Source: Methanobrevibacter sp.
GTDB lineage: Archaea > Methanobacteriota > Methanobacteria > Methanobacteriales > Methanobacteriaceae
DNA: 43,173 bases
Assembly: GCF_017410345.1 (NCBI RefSeq)
Contig: NZ_JAFQQZ010000005.1
Coordinates: 1 to 43,173 of the forward strand
Direction: 5' to 3'
In this document: in pieces, positions 1 through 9,659 of the stretch
Position numbering within the stretch: the first letter of the stretch is position 1
How the letters are laid out: the number at the start of each line of letters is the position of its first letter
The notes under the pieces: model-generated
The model's database searches: none
What the model saw: only the letters and a program-made list of their open reading frames with translations
What the model was told of the DNA's origin: nothing
Position numbers and translations under genes: made by a program

Positions 1-28
1 AAATTAAAATTTAAAAAATTAATGAAAA

Positions 29-1402
29 TTATTTGTTATTTGATAATATGTAATCAATAACCCTTTCTTTCTTCTTGATGGAATTATCAGCTGCCTTTTG
101 AACCTTGTCCTTCATGATTTCAAAGTCTTCAGGAGTGGTATCCCCAACCAATTTCTTGATTTTGGTATATGCAGCTTCCCTAAATAGAGGCACTAGCTTT
201 TCTACTGATCCATCTTCCTTAACGAGTCTTGGAGTGCCTTCATCATCCACCTTACCAATTTCTGTAATGTATACTCCAACATCGGAAACTACCTTTTTAA
301 CATCCTCGGCAATTTCAGGAGGGACTATAAGCATAAGGGAATCAGTGGAAACACCAAGAGGGTCAATGTCTAAGTCTTCCAACATCTTAAGCACATTTGG
401 AGCAACAGTAGACTTAATCTTGTCATGATAGAACTCCAATCCTACACCAGTGGTTTCACAAATCTCATGAGCATCTCCACGGAGCCCACCGTTTGTCACA
501 TCAGTCATCGCATGGACATCCTTGACAAGGTCTGCTTCAAACAATGCTTTGGAAGCCTTTACAAAACTGATGTTCATTGTGTCCCATACAACATCAAAGT
601 AACCGTTATAAAGTGCGGTTGTAGTTATTGTTCCTCCACCGGCACCTTCAGTCTGTAAGATAATGTCCCCAACGCTTGCTCCTTTTCTTGCAGTTGGAGG
701 GTATTGTGAAACACCTACGCTTCCAACACAGCTTACCAATCTGTCACCGAGAACCATGTCTCCACCTACACGCAATGTGCTTCCTGCAACAAGAGGAACG
801 TCAATGAGCTCAGAGACTGCACAGACACCTGCAGTATAGTCAAAGAGCTTGCCGATATCACCATCATCGGCAAGGTGCAAGTCGCTTAGGATAGCCACTG
901 GATCTGCTCCCATTACACAGACATCTCTTAAGGTTGCACGGGTTACATGGAATCCTCCTAAAAATGGATATTCACTTAGTCTTGAGTGGATACCATCTAC
1001 AGCAGTGGTTATGTAAACATTGTCTCCAGGGGCAGGAACCTTTACCACTCCACCGTCATCCTGAGCATTAGGGTCGACTACAGATTCAGTGTTTGTACTT
1101 TTGACGATTTCTGCAATCTTTCTGTGTACAAAGAAGTCACCTGCACCACGGGAACCTACACCCATCTTTCCCATGCCGACATTAGCCTTTGGCACAGTGA
1201 TGATGTCCCTCAAGAACTCATCTTCAGTGTTGTTAAGCTCCATGGTTATCTTGACTTCATCAATGACGCTTTCGGCCATCAATATGGAATGTTCCTCTGA
1301 AACATCCTTGAATTCTCTTATTCTTTCTGCAAGGATTGACTTAAGCTCATCTTCATCTTCACCTTTGGTAAGTCTTCCTCTTACAAAACCTTCTATATCC
1401 AT
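29..1402 (-). CDS. AIR synthase-related protein (PurM/SelD/HypE superfamily)
   Basis: 457 residues. The N-terminal half has the glycine-rich nucleotide-binding features of the PurM superfamily: GMGKMGVGSRGAGDF near residue 77, an acidic DPNAQDDGG segment near 112, and a long conserved stretch with RATLRDVCVMGADP near 155. The C-terminal half has TDVTNGGLRGD near residue 302, the usual GGL-D motif of the second domain. Members of this superfamily are ATP-dependent enzymes acting through acyl- or seleno-phosphate type intermediates. The HypE C-terminal cysteine motif (PRxC) and the SelD N-terminal Cys/Sec are both absent, so it should not be named HypE or SelD. About 70-90 residues at each end extend beyond the core. 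The ATG at 1402 follows a GGTG ribosome site. The true substrate is unknown. Confidence 0.8.
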   Translation of the reverse strand: MDIEGFVRGRLTKGEDEDELKSILAERIREFKDVSEEHSILMAESVIDEVKITMELNNTEDEFLRDIITVPKANVGMGKMGVGSRGAGDFFVHRKIAEIVKSTNTESVVDPNAQDDGGVVKVPAPGDNVYITTAVDGIHSRLSEYPFLGGFHVTRATLRDVCVMGADPVAILSDLHLADDGDIGKLFDYTAGVCAVSELIDVPLVAGSTLRVGGDMVLGDRLVSCVGSVGVSQYPPTARKGASVGDIILQTEGAGGGTITTTALYNGYFDVVWDTMNISFVKASKALFEADLVKDVHAMTDVTNGGLRGDAHEICETTGVGLEFYHDKIKSTVAPNVLKMLEDLDIDPLGVSTDSLMLIVPPEIAEDVKKVVSDVGVYITEIGKVDDEGTPRLVKEDGSVEKLVPLFREAAYTKIKKLVGDTTPEDFEIMKDKVQKAADNSIKKKERVIDYILSNNK

Positions 1403-1464
1403 TTTTACACCATTTTAGATAATATTTAATTTAATTAATGATTTTAATATAAAACAATTTTTAA

Positions 1465-1722
1465 TTATGAATTGAAATTAACAAAATTTATGCATTCATT
1501 CGGGCAAGCTGCAACACAGACCTTACAGTCTCTGCAAATGTAATCCTCCTTTAGTGATGATTTGCCATCAACAATGAGAAAGCTGTTGTTTGGACAGACT
1601 GAAACGCATCTCTGGCAAGCTTTGCAATTCTCTCTATTGATTTCAATATGAGACTCTGCTGCATTATTTTCTTTCTTTTTTTCTTCAGATTTATCTCTCT
1701 TAAAAAATGAAAATATTCCCAT
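1465..1722 (-). CDS. Small 2x[4Fe-4S] ferredoxin-type protein
   Basis: 85 residues. After a lysine- and glutamate-rich N-terminal third there are two complete CxxCxxCxxxCP cluster motifs: CKACQRCVSVCP and CRDCKVCVAACP. This is the pattern of a bacterial-type 2[4Fe-4S] electron carrier. The N-terminus MGIFSFFKRDKSEEKK looks like a short hydrophobic/basic tether rather than a signal peptide. It lies 60 nt downstream of nothing obvious on the same strand and upstream of the AIR synthase-related gene, so co-transcription with that gene is possible. The partner enzyme cannot be named from sequence. Confidence 0.85.
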   Translation of the reverse strand: MGIFSFFKRDKSEEKKKENNAAESHIEINRENCKACQRCVSVCPNNSFLIVDGKSSLKEDYICRDCKVCVAACPNECINFVNFNS

Positions 1723-1864
1723 AAACTTACTTTATCAAAACAAATTAATAAGTTTTTATTTATGAATTTAAAATTTAAAAAAAAAGTAAAAAAATAGTGT
1801 AAAAATTAAATAAAAAATAAAAATATAGAAAAAATTAAAAATCCAATTCAGATTGATAGATTAT

Positions 1865-3253
1865 TTATTTCTTACACTTGTAAATAAAGTATCCGCTTAT
1901 GATTGCTGTACCGATTACAGAAATCATATTAGCTATATTTGAATCCAATCCAAGTCCTTCAGGGGCTTGCAGAATATAAGCTATAGCAATTGCTGTACAA
2001 AGAATAGCTGGAGCAAATGTAATGATGAAATGCTTCCTATTATCCATCAGATAAACAGTGGCTGACAATAAGACTGCAACTGCTGTAATGAGTTGTGCCC
2101 AAGCGAAATATCTCCAAATCAATGTAAAGTCTACAAAGGTTATTAGGAATGATAATATGAATAAAGGCAATGCTATTTGAAGTCTTGAAGTAAATCTCTT
2201 TTGATTCAATTTAAATTCATCTGCAATTGTTATTCTCGCACTACGAAGAGCGGTATCCCCAGTGGTAATCGGACAGATCACTACACCTATCACTGCAAAA
2301 ATAAGCCCAATAGGTCCAACTAAAGTTTGAGCCATTTCACTAACACCAACTCCTGGTGTAGCACCATATATTGTCGCCAATTGAGGTTGCCCATGGAAGA
2401 AAGACATAGCAATAGCTGCCCAAATCAAAGCAAGGATTCCTTCTACAACCATAGCACCGTAGAATACTAAACGCATATCCTTTTCATTTTCCATACATCT
2501 TGCAACAATAGGTGATTGGGATGAATGGAACCCAGAAATTGCACCACACGCAATGGTTACAAACAAGTAAGGGAATATTGATTTTGTAGTTAAATAAAGT
2601 CCACCGGTTGTAAATTCAGGAATTGTGTAATTTGGATTGAATAGCAATGCAACAATAAGAACAATAGCCATTATTAAAAACAAGAATCCAAAAATCGGAT
2701 AGATTTTTCCAATGATCTTATCAACTGGGAATAATGTAGCTATTAGGAAATATGCAAAAATAACGATTAACCAAATGAATGTGTCAACATGAGTTAAGTT
2801 TGAAAGTAGATCTGCAGAACCTGTTGCAAATACAGCTGCCACAAGAATGCCAGTGACGATTATTACAAAAGCAATGAATTTACGAACTGTCTCTCCCAAA
2901 TATTCGCTGATAATTGCTGGCATGGAAAAACCATCTTTTCTAACAGACATAACCCCTGAGAAGAAGTCATGAACTCCACCTACAAAAATGGTTCCGAGTA
3001 CAATCCATAAAAAAGCAGCGGGGCCGAATAAAGCACCTTGAATGGCTCCAAATATAGGACCTAAACCTGCAATATTCAGAAAATGGATTAGCAATAGCTT
3101 ATACTTGTTCATAGGAACATAATCCACCCCATTATTTAATCTGTAAGCAGGTGTCTCGGCGGTTTCATCCACTCCAACAATATGTTCTAAAAAATGACCA
3201 TATATTACATAAGATAAAATTAATGCAAATAAACAAATAAAAAATGAAATCAT
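1865..3253 (-). CDS. cstA: CstA-family carbon starvation / pyruvate-peptide transporter
   Basis: 462 residues, strongly hydrophobic throughout, with about a dozen membrane segments. CstA hallmarks include a first TM followed by RLNNGVDYVPMNKYKLLLIHFLNIAGLGPIFG, a segment GGVHDFFSGVMSVRKDG and ISGFHSSQSPIVARCMENE. CstA-family proteins import peptides or pyruvate during nutrient limitation. The protein is much shorter than E. coli CstA (about 700 residues) but close to many archaeal and clostridial members, so I do not read it as truncated. No Shine-Dalgarno site is visible before the ATG, and a TATA box lies 27 nt upstream, so the mRNA may be leaderless. The substrate is inferred from the family only. 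Confidence 0.88.
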   Translation of the reverse strand: MISFFICLFALILSYVIYGHFLEHIVGVDETAETPAYRLNNGVDYVPMNKYKLLLIHFLNIAGLGPIFGAIQGALFGPAAFLWIVLGTIFVGGVHDFFSGVMSVRKDGFSMPAIISEYLGETVRKFIAFVIIVTGILVAAVFATGSADLLSNLTHVDTFIWLIVIFAYFLIATLFPVDKIIGKIYPIFGFLFLIMAIVLIVALLFNPNYTIPEFTTGGLYLTTKSIFPYLFVTIACGAISGFHSSQSPIVARCMENEKDMRLVFYGAMVVEGILALIWAAIAMSFFHGQPQLATIYGATPGVGVSEMAQTLVGPIGLIFAVIGVVICPITTGDTALRSARITIADEFKLNQKRFTSRLQIALPLFILSFLITFVDFTLIWRYFAWAQLITAVAVLLSATVYLMDNRKHFIITFAPAILCTAIAIAYILQAPEGLGLDSNIANMISVIGTAIISGYFIYKCKK

Positions 3254-3275
3254 AATAATATTTTTTTTAAGAGAA

Positions 3276-3285
3276 TATTTAAATA
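3276..3285 (-). promoter_or_regulatory. TATA box of cstA, predicting a leaderless mRNA
   Basis: TATTTAAATA centred near 3280.5. The cstA ATG begins at 3253, 27 nt downstream, which is the normal TATA-to-start-site distance in archaea. Transcription would therefore begin at or within a few bases of the start codon, which fits the absence of a ribosome-binding site. Inferred from spacing only. Confidence 0.45.
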
Positions 3286-3356
3286 ATTATTGATAAAATC
3301 AGCGAAAAGATAAAATAAAAAATAAAAAAAGAAAAAATAGTTTAAAATTATTTAAA

Positions 3357-4355
3357 CTATTTAAGAGCTTCCTCTACAGCAACTGCCACAGCAACTGTCG
3401 CACCTACCATAGGGTTGTTACCCATACCTATGAGTCCCATCATTTCCACGTGGGCAGGTACAGAACTTGAACCGGCAAATTGAGCATCTGAATGCATTCT
3501 TCCTAAAGTGTCTGTCATACCATAGGAAGCAGGACCTGCTGCCATATTGTCTGGGTGCAAGGTTCTTCCGGTTCCTCCACCTGAAGCAACAGAGAAGTAT
3601 TTCTTGCCTTCAAGGACACATTCCTTCTTATATGTTCCAGCTACAGGGTGTTGGAATCTTGTAGGATTGGTTGAGTTACCTGTAATTGAAACATCAACAC
3701 CTTCAAGGTGCATGATAGCTACACCTTCCCTTACATCATCGGCACCGTAGCATCTTACTTTTGCTCTTTCACCATCGGAATATGCTTTTTCTCTAACTAC
3801 CTTAACTTCTCCTGTAAAGTAGTCGAATTCAGTTTGAACATAAGTAAAACCATTGATTCTTGAAATGATGAGTGCCGCATCTTTACCTAAACCATTCAAG
3901 ATGACTCTTAAAGGTTCCTTTCTGACCTTGTTTGCAGAGTTTGCAATACCGATTGCACCTTCTGCTGCAGCAAAGCTTTCGTGACCTGCCAAGAATGCAA
4001 AGCACTCTGTTTCATCACTTAATAACATTGAAGCGAGGTTACCGTGACCAAGACCTACCTTTCTGTCATCTGCCACACTTCCTGGAATGCAGAATGCCTG
4101 CAATGCCTCACCGATTGCAGTTGCAGCCTCACTTGCCTTTTTGCAGTCCTTTTTAATAGCTATTGCAGCTCCAAGAGTGTATGCCCAGCAAGCATTTTCA
4201 AAGCATATTGGCTGTACACTTTTTACAATATCATATGGATTGAAACCTTTCTCCAAACAAATGTCTCTTGCTTCTTCAAGGTCTTTCATGCCATACTTTT
4301 CTAAAACAGGAACAATTTGATCTATTCTTCTTTCATAACTTTCAAATAAACTCAT
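3357..4355 (-). CDS. GGGtGRT family protein
   Basis: 332 residues. The family signature GGGTGRT is at residues 259-265, followed by the highly conserved run LHPDNMAAGPASYGMTDTLG and a C-terminus rich in Gly and Met (MMGLIGMGNNPMVG). I recognise it as the GGGtGRT protein family, whose biochemical role is not established. Other conserved-looking features are H104 in GLGHGN, a GHESFAAAEGA segment, and cysteines at 33, 51, 56, 71 and 89. It lies 11 nt downstream of the NifU-like scaffold gene, with its AGGAGGA ribosome site overlapping that gene's stop, so the two are almost certainly co-translated. I infer a role linked to iron-sulfur or redox chemistry from that pairing, not from this protein itself. 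Confidence 0.85.
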   Translation of the reverse strand: MSLFESYERRIDQIVPVLEKYGMKDLEEARDICLEKGFNPYDIVKSVQPICFENACWAYTLGAAIAIKKDCKKASEAATAIGEALQAFCIPGSVADDRKVGLGHGNLASMLLSDETECFAFLAGHESFAAAEGAIGIANSANKVRKEPLRVILNGLGKDAALIISRINGFTYVQTEFDYFTGEVKVVREKAYSDGERAKVRCYGADDVREGVAIMHLEGVDVSITGNSTNPTRFQHPVAGTYKKECVLEGKKYFSVASGGGTGRTLHPDNMAAGPASYGMTDTLGRMHSDAQFAGSSSVPAHVEMMGLIGMGNNPMVGATVAVAVAVEEALK

Positions 4356-4366
4356 AATTATTCCTC

Positions 4367-5059
4367 CTATTCCTTCCTTGGGTCAATCTTCTTTACAGCA
4401 TCTTCAAATCTGCCGTATTGACCGCTTGCCTTTTCAATAGCTTCCATTGGCTCTACACCCTCTTTTATAAGGTCAAGCATTACACCCATATTGATGTACT
4501 TGTATCCGATGATCTCATCATCCTCATCAAGACCTATTTCAGTGATGTAGCCTTCTGTAAGTTCCAAGTACCTTGGACCTTTCACTTTTGTAGAATAGAT
4601 TGTTCCAACTTGGGACCTATGACCTTTTCCTAAGTCTTCAAGTCCAGCTCCAATCGGGAGTCCTCCTTCTGAGAATGCAGATTGGGTTCTTCCGTAAACA
4701 ATTTGCAAGAACAGTTCACGCATGGCTGTGTTGATTGCATCACAGACAAGGTCTGTATTCAATGCCTCAAGGATTGTCTTGCCGACAAGAATTTCACCAG
4801 CCATAGCTGCAGAATGAGTCATACCTGAACATCCAAGGGTTTCCACCAATGCCTCTTCGATGATTCCTTCCTTAACGTTTAAAGTCAATTTGCAGCATCC
4901 TTGTTGAGGCGCACACCATCCGATACCATGGGTGAGTCCAGAAATGTCACTTATTTCCTTGGATTTTACCCAACGACCCTCTTCAGGTATTGGTGCAGGA
5001 CCATGATCCGCTCCCTTATGAACAGGACACATATTTTCAATTTCCTTTGAGTAAATCAT
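4367..5059 (-). CDS. NifU/IscU-like iron-sulfur cluster assembly scaffold protein
   Basis: 230 residues from the ATG at 5059. A GTG at 5071 is also in frame, but the GTGGAGAT ribosome site lies between the two, so the ATG is preferred. The core resembles the IscU/NifU N-terminal fold: GWCAPQQGCCKLTL near residue 47, LGCSGMTHSAAMAGEILVGK near residue 75, and C106. These cysteines sit where scaffold proteins bind the nascent cluster, although the spacing is not that of classical IscU. The C-terminal third (residues about 150-230) is a family-specific extension. It is translationally coupled to the downstream GGGtGRT gene. No cysteine desulfurase is encoded nearby, which is common in methanogens. 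Confidence 0.8.
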   Translation of the reverse strand: MIYSKEIENMCPVHKGADHGPAPIPEEGRWVKSKEISDISGLTHGIGWCAPQQGCCKLTLNVKEGIIEEALVETLGCSGMTHSAAMAGEILVGKTILEALNTDLVCDAINTAMRELFLQIVYGRTQSAFSEGGLPIGAGLEDLGKGHRSQVGTIYSTKVKGPRYLELTEGYITEIGLDEDDEIIGYKYINMGVMLDLIKEGVEPMEAIEKASGQYGRFEDAVKKIDPRKE

Positions 5060-5259
5060 TTCAATCTCCACTTAAAAATCTTAGAATTTTTTTAAAATTA
5101 TTAAAAAAGATTTTAGAAAATAATTTAATAATTTTATAATCTTTATATAATTATATTTGTCTTATTCAGTATATAATATTTGATTTTTAAGTGTAAAAAA
5201 TAGAAAAAAAGGAAAAATGGAAGTAAAAAAAATAAAAAAAAGAAGTTGAATAAAAAATT

Positions 5260-5853
5260 TTATTCCAAATCAACAAAATTCTTTAGTATCTTCAATCCAG
5301 GAACTCCACTTTTTTCAGGGTGGAACTGGGTTGCAAATACATTGTCCTTTGAAACAGATGCAGTCAAGTCAGTACCATAGTCAACTACTGCAGACAAATT
5401 CTCATCATCATCAAGGACCGCATGATATGAGTGGACAAAATAGAAATCCTTGCCATCTACACCATCTAAAATAGGACATTCTTTCACTTGCTTCAATTGA
5501 TTCCATCCCATATGAGGGATTTTTCTCCCTTCAGGAATCTTTTCAACATGACCTTTGAAAATGTCAAGCCCTTTCACTCCAGGGGTTTCATCACTAGTTG
5601 TCAACAATACTTGAAGACCTAAGCAAATACCTAAAAATGGCTTTCCATCATCAATATGCTCGTATATTACATCCTTGTATGGGCCAATGTTTTCCATAGC
5701 TGTTCCAAAAGCACCTACTCCTGGAAGAACAAGATGCTTTGCATTGGCAATCTCACTTGGATCGCTTGTTATGATTGCTTCAGCACCTATCTTTTTAAAA
5801 CTGTTGGAAATGCTTCTCAAGTTTCCACTTTTATAATCAATAATTGTAATCAT
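5260..5853 (-). CDS. hisH: Imidazole glycerol phosphate synthase, glutaminase subunit HisH
   Basis: 197 residues, the normal HisH length. A class I glutamine amidotransferase with PGVGAFG near residue 44, the nucleophile C77 in FLGICLG, and the catalytic His and Glu in TQFHPEKSG (H178, E180). HisH releases ammonia from glutamine, and HisF uses it to form imidazole glycerol phosphate and AICAR in histidine synthesis. hisF is not in this window, so the two subunits are not adjacent here. Start ATG with an AGGTAAT ribosome site. It stands alone between two A/T-rich gaps. Confidence 0.95.
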   Translation of the reverse strand: MITIIDYKSGNLRSISNSFKKIGAEAIITSDPSEIANAKHLVLPGVGAFGTAMENIGPYKDVIYEHIDDGKPFLGICLGLQVLLTTSDETPGVKGLDIFKGHVEKIPEGRKIPHMGWNQLKQVKECPILDGVDGKDFYFVHSYHAVLDDDENLSAVVDYGTDLTASVSKDNVFATQFHPEKSGVPGLKILKNFVDLE

Positions 5854-5982
5854 AAAATTACCTGCAAATTTTAAAATTTTATCAAATTTAAGTTTAATAT
5901 ATTAAACTATTTTTAGTAAAAATTTTTCTATAATCTAAATTAAAATAACGATTAATTAAAATGATAGTTGTATAATTAAATA

Positions 5983-7095
5983 TTAATTTTCTTCAAGCTC
6001 CCATTCAATAACTGAACGTATCATCATACCAAAGTCAGAATCAACTATCTCATCTACACCTAATGTCTTAGAATGAGCATCTAATTCAGCAATCACATGT
6101 GAGTAGCCCAATTCATTAAGTGGTTGGACAAGTCTTGGACCGTCTGTAACTGCAATGGTTTCACAGTCCAATTCCTCTACATACAGTGCATGTGGAACAC
6201 CAGCTACAATGACCAAGTCAGGATTGATTTCCTTAAGGTATTCCTCTGCCTTTCTTGGAGTGATTGGATATTCGTCAAGTCCACCAGTAATGCATTCAAT
6301 GTCGATTCCAGTTTCATTGAGTTCTTTTGTAATGTTTACTGCATGCTGTCTGATTCTTGGAAGACCTATGTTTTCATCCAAGTTTGCAATGAAATGAAGA
6401 TTTTCAATATCCTTATTGGAATCAGCATCATCAAACAGCTTGGAGAAATCACAATTCAAGATGTCTGCAAATAGGTATGAAGTTTCCTTTTTGGCATTCA
6501 AGACAAATGCAACATTCTTTCCTTCTTGAATTGCCTTTACAATAATCTTAGCAACCTTTTCCTTGCTGTCACCGAAATTAGGTTTTATATATTTTCCTTG
6601 TGCCATACCACGGGTCTTTTCCACAACTGTCGCAAGCCTTAGCATTTCATTCTGCCTATCTGCTTCCTCTTGTGGGATTACACCGCATTCAACTGCAGCA
6701 TTTAAAACGGCAATAGCTCCTTCTGTATTGTCTCCTTCACCGAATCCTCCATGGGATTCTACAGGAATGACAACCGCATCAAGACCTAACTTTTCAATAG
6801 GTTCTTTGAGGTCTTCACCAATGATCATACTTGCACATGTTCCAACAATACCAATCAATTTTGGATTGAAAGTGTCATAAGCTTCCTGCAATGTTTCCTC
6901 AAGCTTGTCTGCAGCTCCTAAAATAAAATCGTTTTCAGCCATAGCTGTTGTTACAACTCTTACTCCATCACTTTCAAGGAGCCTTCCTGTTCTAAAGCAA
7001 CAGCCATGAGGACCGTGCATAATAATTACATCAGCATTTAAGTCCCTTAAAGTGTAAAGGGAAGCAGCTATTGGACTTGGACGTGGATGCATCAT
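5983..7095 (-). CDS. cfbD: Ni-sirohydrochlorin a,c-diamide reductive cyclase, catalytic subunit CfbD
   Basis: 370 residues from the ATG at 7095; the AGGTGAT ribosome site sits 4 nt before this codon, and the in-frame GTG at 7104 lies inside it. The protein is a NifD-like single-domain protein: [35 protein letters not shown] (residues about 28-41) and [13 protein letters not shown] (about 107). Cysteines in these segments are expected to hold the Fe-S cluster. CfbD with its NifH-like partner CfbC carries out the six-electron reduction and cyclisation step of coenzyme F430 synthesis, the nickel cofactor of methyl-CoM reductase. This is the strongest marker that the organism is a methanogen. It begins 11 nt after the YchF-like gene stops, so the two share a transcript. 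CfbC is not in the window. Confidence 0.92.
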   Translation of the reverse strand: MMHPRPSPIAASLYTLRDLNADVIIMHGPHGCCFRTGRLLESDGVRVVTTAMAENDFILGAADKLEETLQEAYDTFNPKLIGIVGTCASMIIGEDLKEPIEKLGLDAVVIPVESHGGFGEGDNTEGAIAVLNAAVECGVIPQEEADRQNEMLRLATVVEKTRGMAQGKYIKPNFGDSKEKVAKIIVKAIQEGKNVAFVLNAKKETSYLFADILNCDFSKLFDDADSNKDIENLHFIANLDENIGLPRIRQHAVNITKELNETGIDIECITGGLDEYPITPRKAEEYLKEINPDLVIVAGVPHALYVEELDCETIAVTDGPRLVQPLNELGYSHVIAELDAHSKTLGVDEIVDSDFGMMIRSVIEWELEEN

Positions 7096-7106
7096 TTCTA
7101 TCACCT

Positions 7107-8294
7107 TTAACGAGTTACAATCTTAATAATGTCTCTATCCTGAAGTTCATAATCACTTGCAATTCTCATATTCTTTCTTGCATCTACTGCATGCATGAAC
7201 TTGTCACCGATATCTGTGTGGATGATATATGCAAATTCACGAGGAGTGGATCCTTTAGGTACCAAGAAGGCATCAGGGAGAACATTTCCCTTTTGGTCTG
7301 TAAGCTTGTGCTCATCTCCAACCGGATAGACAACAATCATGTTCAATAGCTCAAATACTGCAGTGTTCAATGCTTGCTGAATGCCAGTGCTGCCATAAAC
7401 ATCAAGGATATTGGTTTGAATGTATTCCAATGCCTTGATTTGATTTGCATTCAATTTGTCTTTTTCAAGAATTTCAAAGCTTGAATCTCCAGAGATGTAT
7501 GAGATCAATCCTGCTCTTGTAGCGTTCATAAGCGCAAGCTCGGATTCTGCAGATGTTGCAATTACACGAGGATACTTTTCTTTCATTCTTTCAATGTTTT
7601 CCCTTGCAGTAGGCAAATCTGCCTTGTTTGCAATTACTATGGATGGCTTTGCTATGTTTAGGAGATTTCTTACAAATTCAATAAGGTCTTCCTCTTCCCA
7701 TTTGCTGTAATTAGGATCTACAGTTCTTAATGCTTCAATTACATCTTCAATTAAAATACCGGTACCGGATAATTGCTCAAAAATGACTTTGGAAAAGTCC
7801 AAATGCTCAGCTTCAACCTTACGGATAAGTCTTACCCAGTTCTTGCTGACGATTCCATACATCCACATGACGATTTCATGCTCTAAAAACTCGATGTCAT
7901 CTAATGGATCGTGTGACCCTGGGTCGACTGGATTTCCTTCAGCATCAGTGCTTCCTGATGCATCAATCACATGAATGAATACTTTTGCTTGCATCAAGTC
8001 ATCCAAGAACTTGTTTCCCAGACCTTTACCTTCGTGAGCTCCTGGAACAAGTCCTGCCACATCAATGAGTTCTATTGGAATCAATCTTGTACCGTCAATG
8101 CATTGGGAGTTGTGTGGGTTGCATGTGACATTCATTTCCTTACATGGACATTCGCTGATAACATGAGCAACAGCCTTGTTTGCATCTATGGTTGTAAATG
8201 GATAGTTTGCCATTTCCACCTGTGATGCAGTGGCTGAATTAAAAAATGAGGATTTTCCTACATTCGGTTTACCTGTAACTGCAATTTGAAGCAT
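7107..8294 (-). CDS. ychF: YchF/OLA1-like redox-regulated ATPase (OBG family GTPase)
   Basis: 395 residues, matching archaeal and bacterial YchF. The P-loop is GKPNVGKSS at residues 8-16, then the G3 DVAGL, the G4 ANKAD, and a C-terminal TGS domain with [23 protein letters not shown]-family YchF/OLA1 proteins hydrolyse ATP in several lineages and associate with ribosomes and the proteasome. Archaeal features include the insert with [17 protein letters not shown] between G1 and G3. It precedes cfbD in one transcript, a pairing that does not indicate a shared pathway. Confidence 0.93.
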   Translation of the reverse strand: MLQIAVTGKPNVGKSSFFNSATASQVEMANYPFTTIDANKAVAHVISECPCKEMNVTCNPHNSQCIDGTRLIPIELIDVAGLVPGAHEGKGLGNKFLDDLMQAKVFIHVIDASGSTDAEGNPVDPGSHDPLDDIEFLEHEIVMWMYGIVSKNWVRLIRKVEAEHLDFSKVIFEQLSGTGILIEDVIEALRTVDPNYSKWEEEDLIEFVRNLLNIAKPSIVIANKADLPTARENIERMKEKYPRVIATSAESELALMNATRAGLISYISGDSSFEILEKDKLNANQIKALEYIQTNILDVYGSTGIQQALNTAVFELLNMIVVYPVGDEHKLTDQKGNVLPDAFLVPKGSTPREFAYIIHTDIGDKFMHAVDARKNMRIASDYELQDRDIIKIVTR

Positions 8295-8570
8295 AATATC
8301 ATTCCTAATTATTTTAAAAAGTAAATAGATAAATTTTAATTTGATAATTTTTGATTATTAATAAATTCATTATACATATTTCAATGTATATATAATACTT
8401 TATTATATCTATTTTACAAAGTATAAAAAATTATTTAAAAAATAGTTTTATCATAATAGAACAATATTAAGAAATATGAAAAAATAGTATAGGATGTAAT
8501 AAAAAAATTATAAAAATAAATAAAAAAAGAATAGCTGAATAGCTATTAAAATTAAAATTTTACAGTTCAA

Positions 8571-9362
8571 TTAACCTATGTATCTGAGGTCATCTTGAGG
8601 CTGTTGCGCTTGCGGTTGACCCATTGCCCTTTGGAGCATTTCCTGTTCCATTTGTTGAGCTTGGTTGATCATTTCACGAATCTCTTCAGCTTTTGCCTCT
8701 AGCTCTTCAGTGCTTACTTCAAGCTTGACTAAAATAGCTAATTTTTGTAAAATTGCTTCAGCCGCTTCAGCATCAATGAAATATCCTGGAGTCTTACCCA
8801 TTAAGCAAGCTCCTTTCATGCCTCTAAGTCTGCCTAAACCTAAGAATAAACCAGAAGCACCAACGATACCACCATCAGCAGATCTGATTTCAATGTCTGC
8901 TTCCTTGAGCATTTCGATGCGCTCTTCATCAGTGGCAGCACCTAAAACACGGCCTTCTGTACCCTCTACAGGTTGGCCGGTAGCAAGACCACCTAAAGTG
9001 AACAATTCCTTAGCGCCTAATGATTCAACGAAATCAAGTACAGATCCGCAAAGCTCATATTGACCTTCAGGTGACAATCCTTGACAATTTCCCACTAAAA
9101 ATATGAAATCCCTTTCATCTGCACCAGCAGACTTCAAGTAGTACATCTCATTCTTCATGTCTTCAATGACTCCACCTTCACCAACGAGAACTTGTGGAGG
9201 GAAGTATGGAGAATAGATCTCTACAAATTTAGTGGCATCCAATTCGTCAATGACATGGTCAATTGCTAATTTTCCTACATGACCGATTCCAGGAAGCGCT
9301 TCAATAAATATAGGATTATCTAATTTAACTTCTTCTAATACCTTAAATTGAGTTGTTCTCAT
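8571..9362 (-). CDS. PAC2-family proteasome assembly chaperone-like protein
   Basis: 263 residues from the ATG at 9362. The upstream ATG at 9383 is in frame, but GGTGAT lies just before the internal ATG, which gives the usual MRTTQFKVL start. PAC2-family features: [25 protein letters not shown] at the N-terminus, [32 protein letters not shown], and a C-terminal coiled segment (residues about 215-260) ending in glutamine- and proline-rich sequence. Archaeal members include PbaA/PbaB, which help 20S proteasome assembly. It follows aIF2-alpha and Nop10 on the same strand, a conserved archaeal neighbourhood, with about 115 nt between Nop10 and this gene. Confidence 0.87.
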   Translation of the reverse strand: MRTTQFKVLEEVKLDNPIFIEALPGIGHVGKLAIDHVIDELDATKFVEIYSPYFPPQVLVGEGGVIEDMKNEMYYLKSAGADERDFIFLVGNCQGLSPEGQYELCGSVLDFVESLGAKELFTLGGLATGQPVEGTEGRVLGAATDEERIEMLKEADIEIRSADGGIVGASGLFLGLGRLRGMKGACLMGKTPGYFIDAEAAEAILQKLAILVKLEVSTEELEAKAEEIREMINQAQQMEQEMLQRAMGQPQAQQPQDDLRYIG

Positions 9363-9477
9363 AAGATCACCCTTCAAGAACATTTGATAAATAATTTAAT
9401 AATCGTAATCTAAAAATGAGAAGAAATAGAATAATCGTTTTTAAACTAACAGTATATTGCTAATTGAAAAACTCTCA

Positions 9478-9648
9478 TTATTCCTTATTAAGCATCTCTT
9501 TTTTCAATTGCCTGCGATATTTGCCATACTTGTCCTCAACTGAAAATTTAGGCGGGTAGATTACTTTTAGCTCTCCACCGCAATTCGGACATTGAGATTT
9601 AAGTGTGTAAATATTGCAAACAGGACACTTTTTCATTTTCATTTTCAT
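9478..9648 (-). CDS. nop10: H/ACA ribonucleoprotein component Nop10
   Basis: A 56-residue protein, easily missed because it is short. It reads MKMKMKKCPVCNIYTL, then a second zinc-binding pair CPNCGG, then YPPKFSVEDKYGKYRR and KKEMLNKE. The two CxxC pairs and the PPKFSxEDKYGKYR block are diagnostic of Nop10. Nop10 joins Cbf5, Gar1 and L7Ae in H/ACA particles that make pseudouridines in rRNA. It starts 11 nt after the aIF2-alpha stop, the arrangement seen across archaea. A GTGA site lies 5 nt before the first of three in-frame ATGs, so 9648 is chosen. Confidence 0.95.
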   Translation of the reverse strand: MKMKMKKCPVCNIYTLKSQCPNCGGELKVIYPPKFSVEDKYGKYRRQLKKEMLNKE

Positions 9649-9659
9649 CTGATTCACTA

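Noticed and set aside
1-28. Possible gene end at the window edge
   Set aside because: Only A/T-rich sequence; nothing can be supported.
8665-9063. 132-codon plus-strand frame opposite the PAC2-like gene
   Set aside because: Serine- and proline-rich reading typical of an antisense frame of an acidic gene; no ribosome site.
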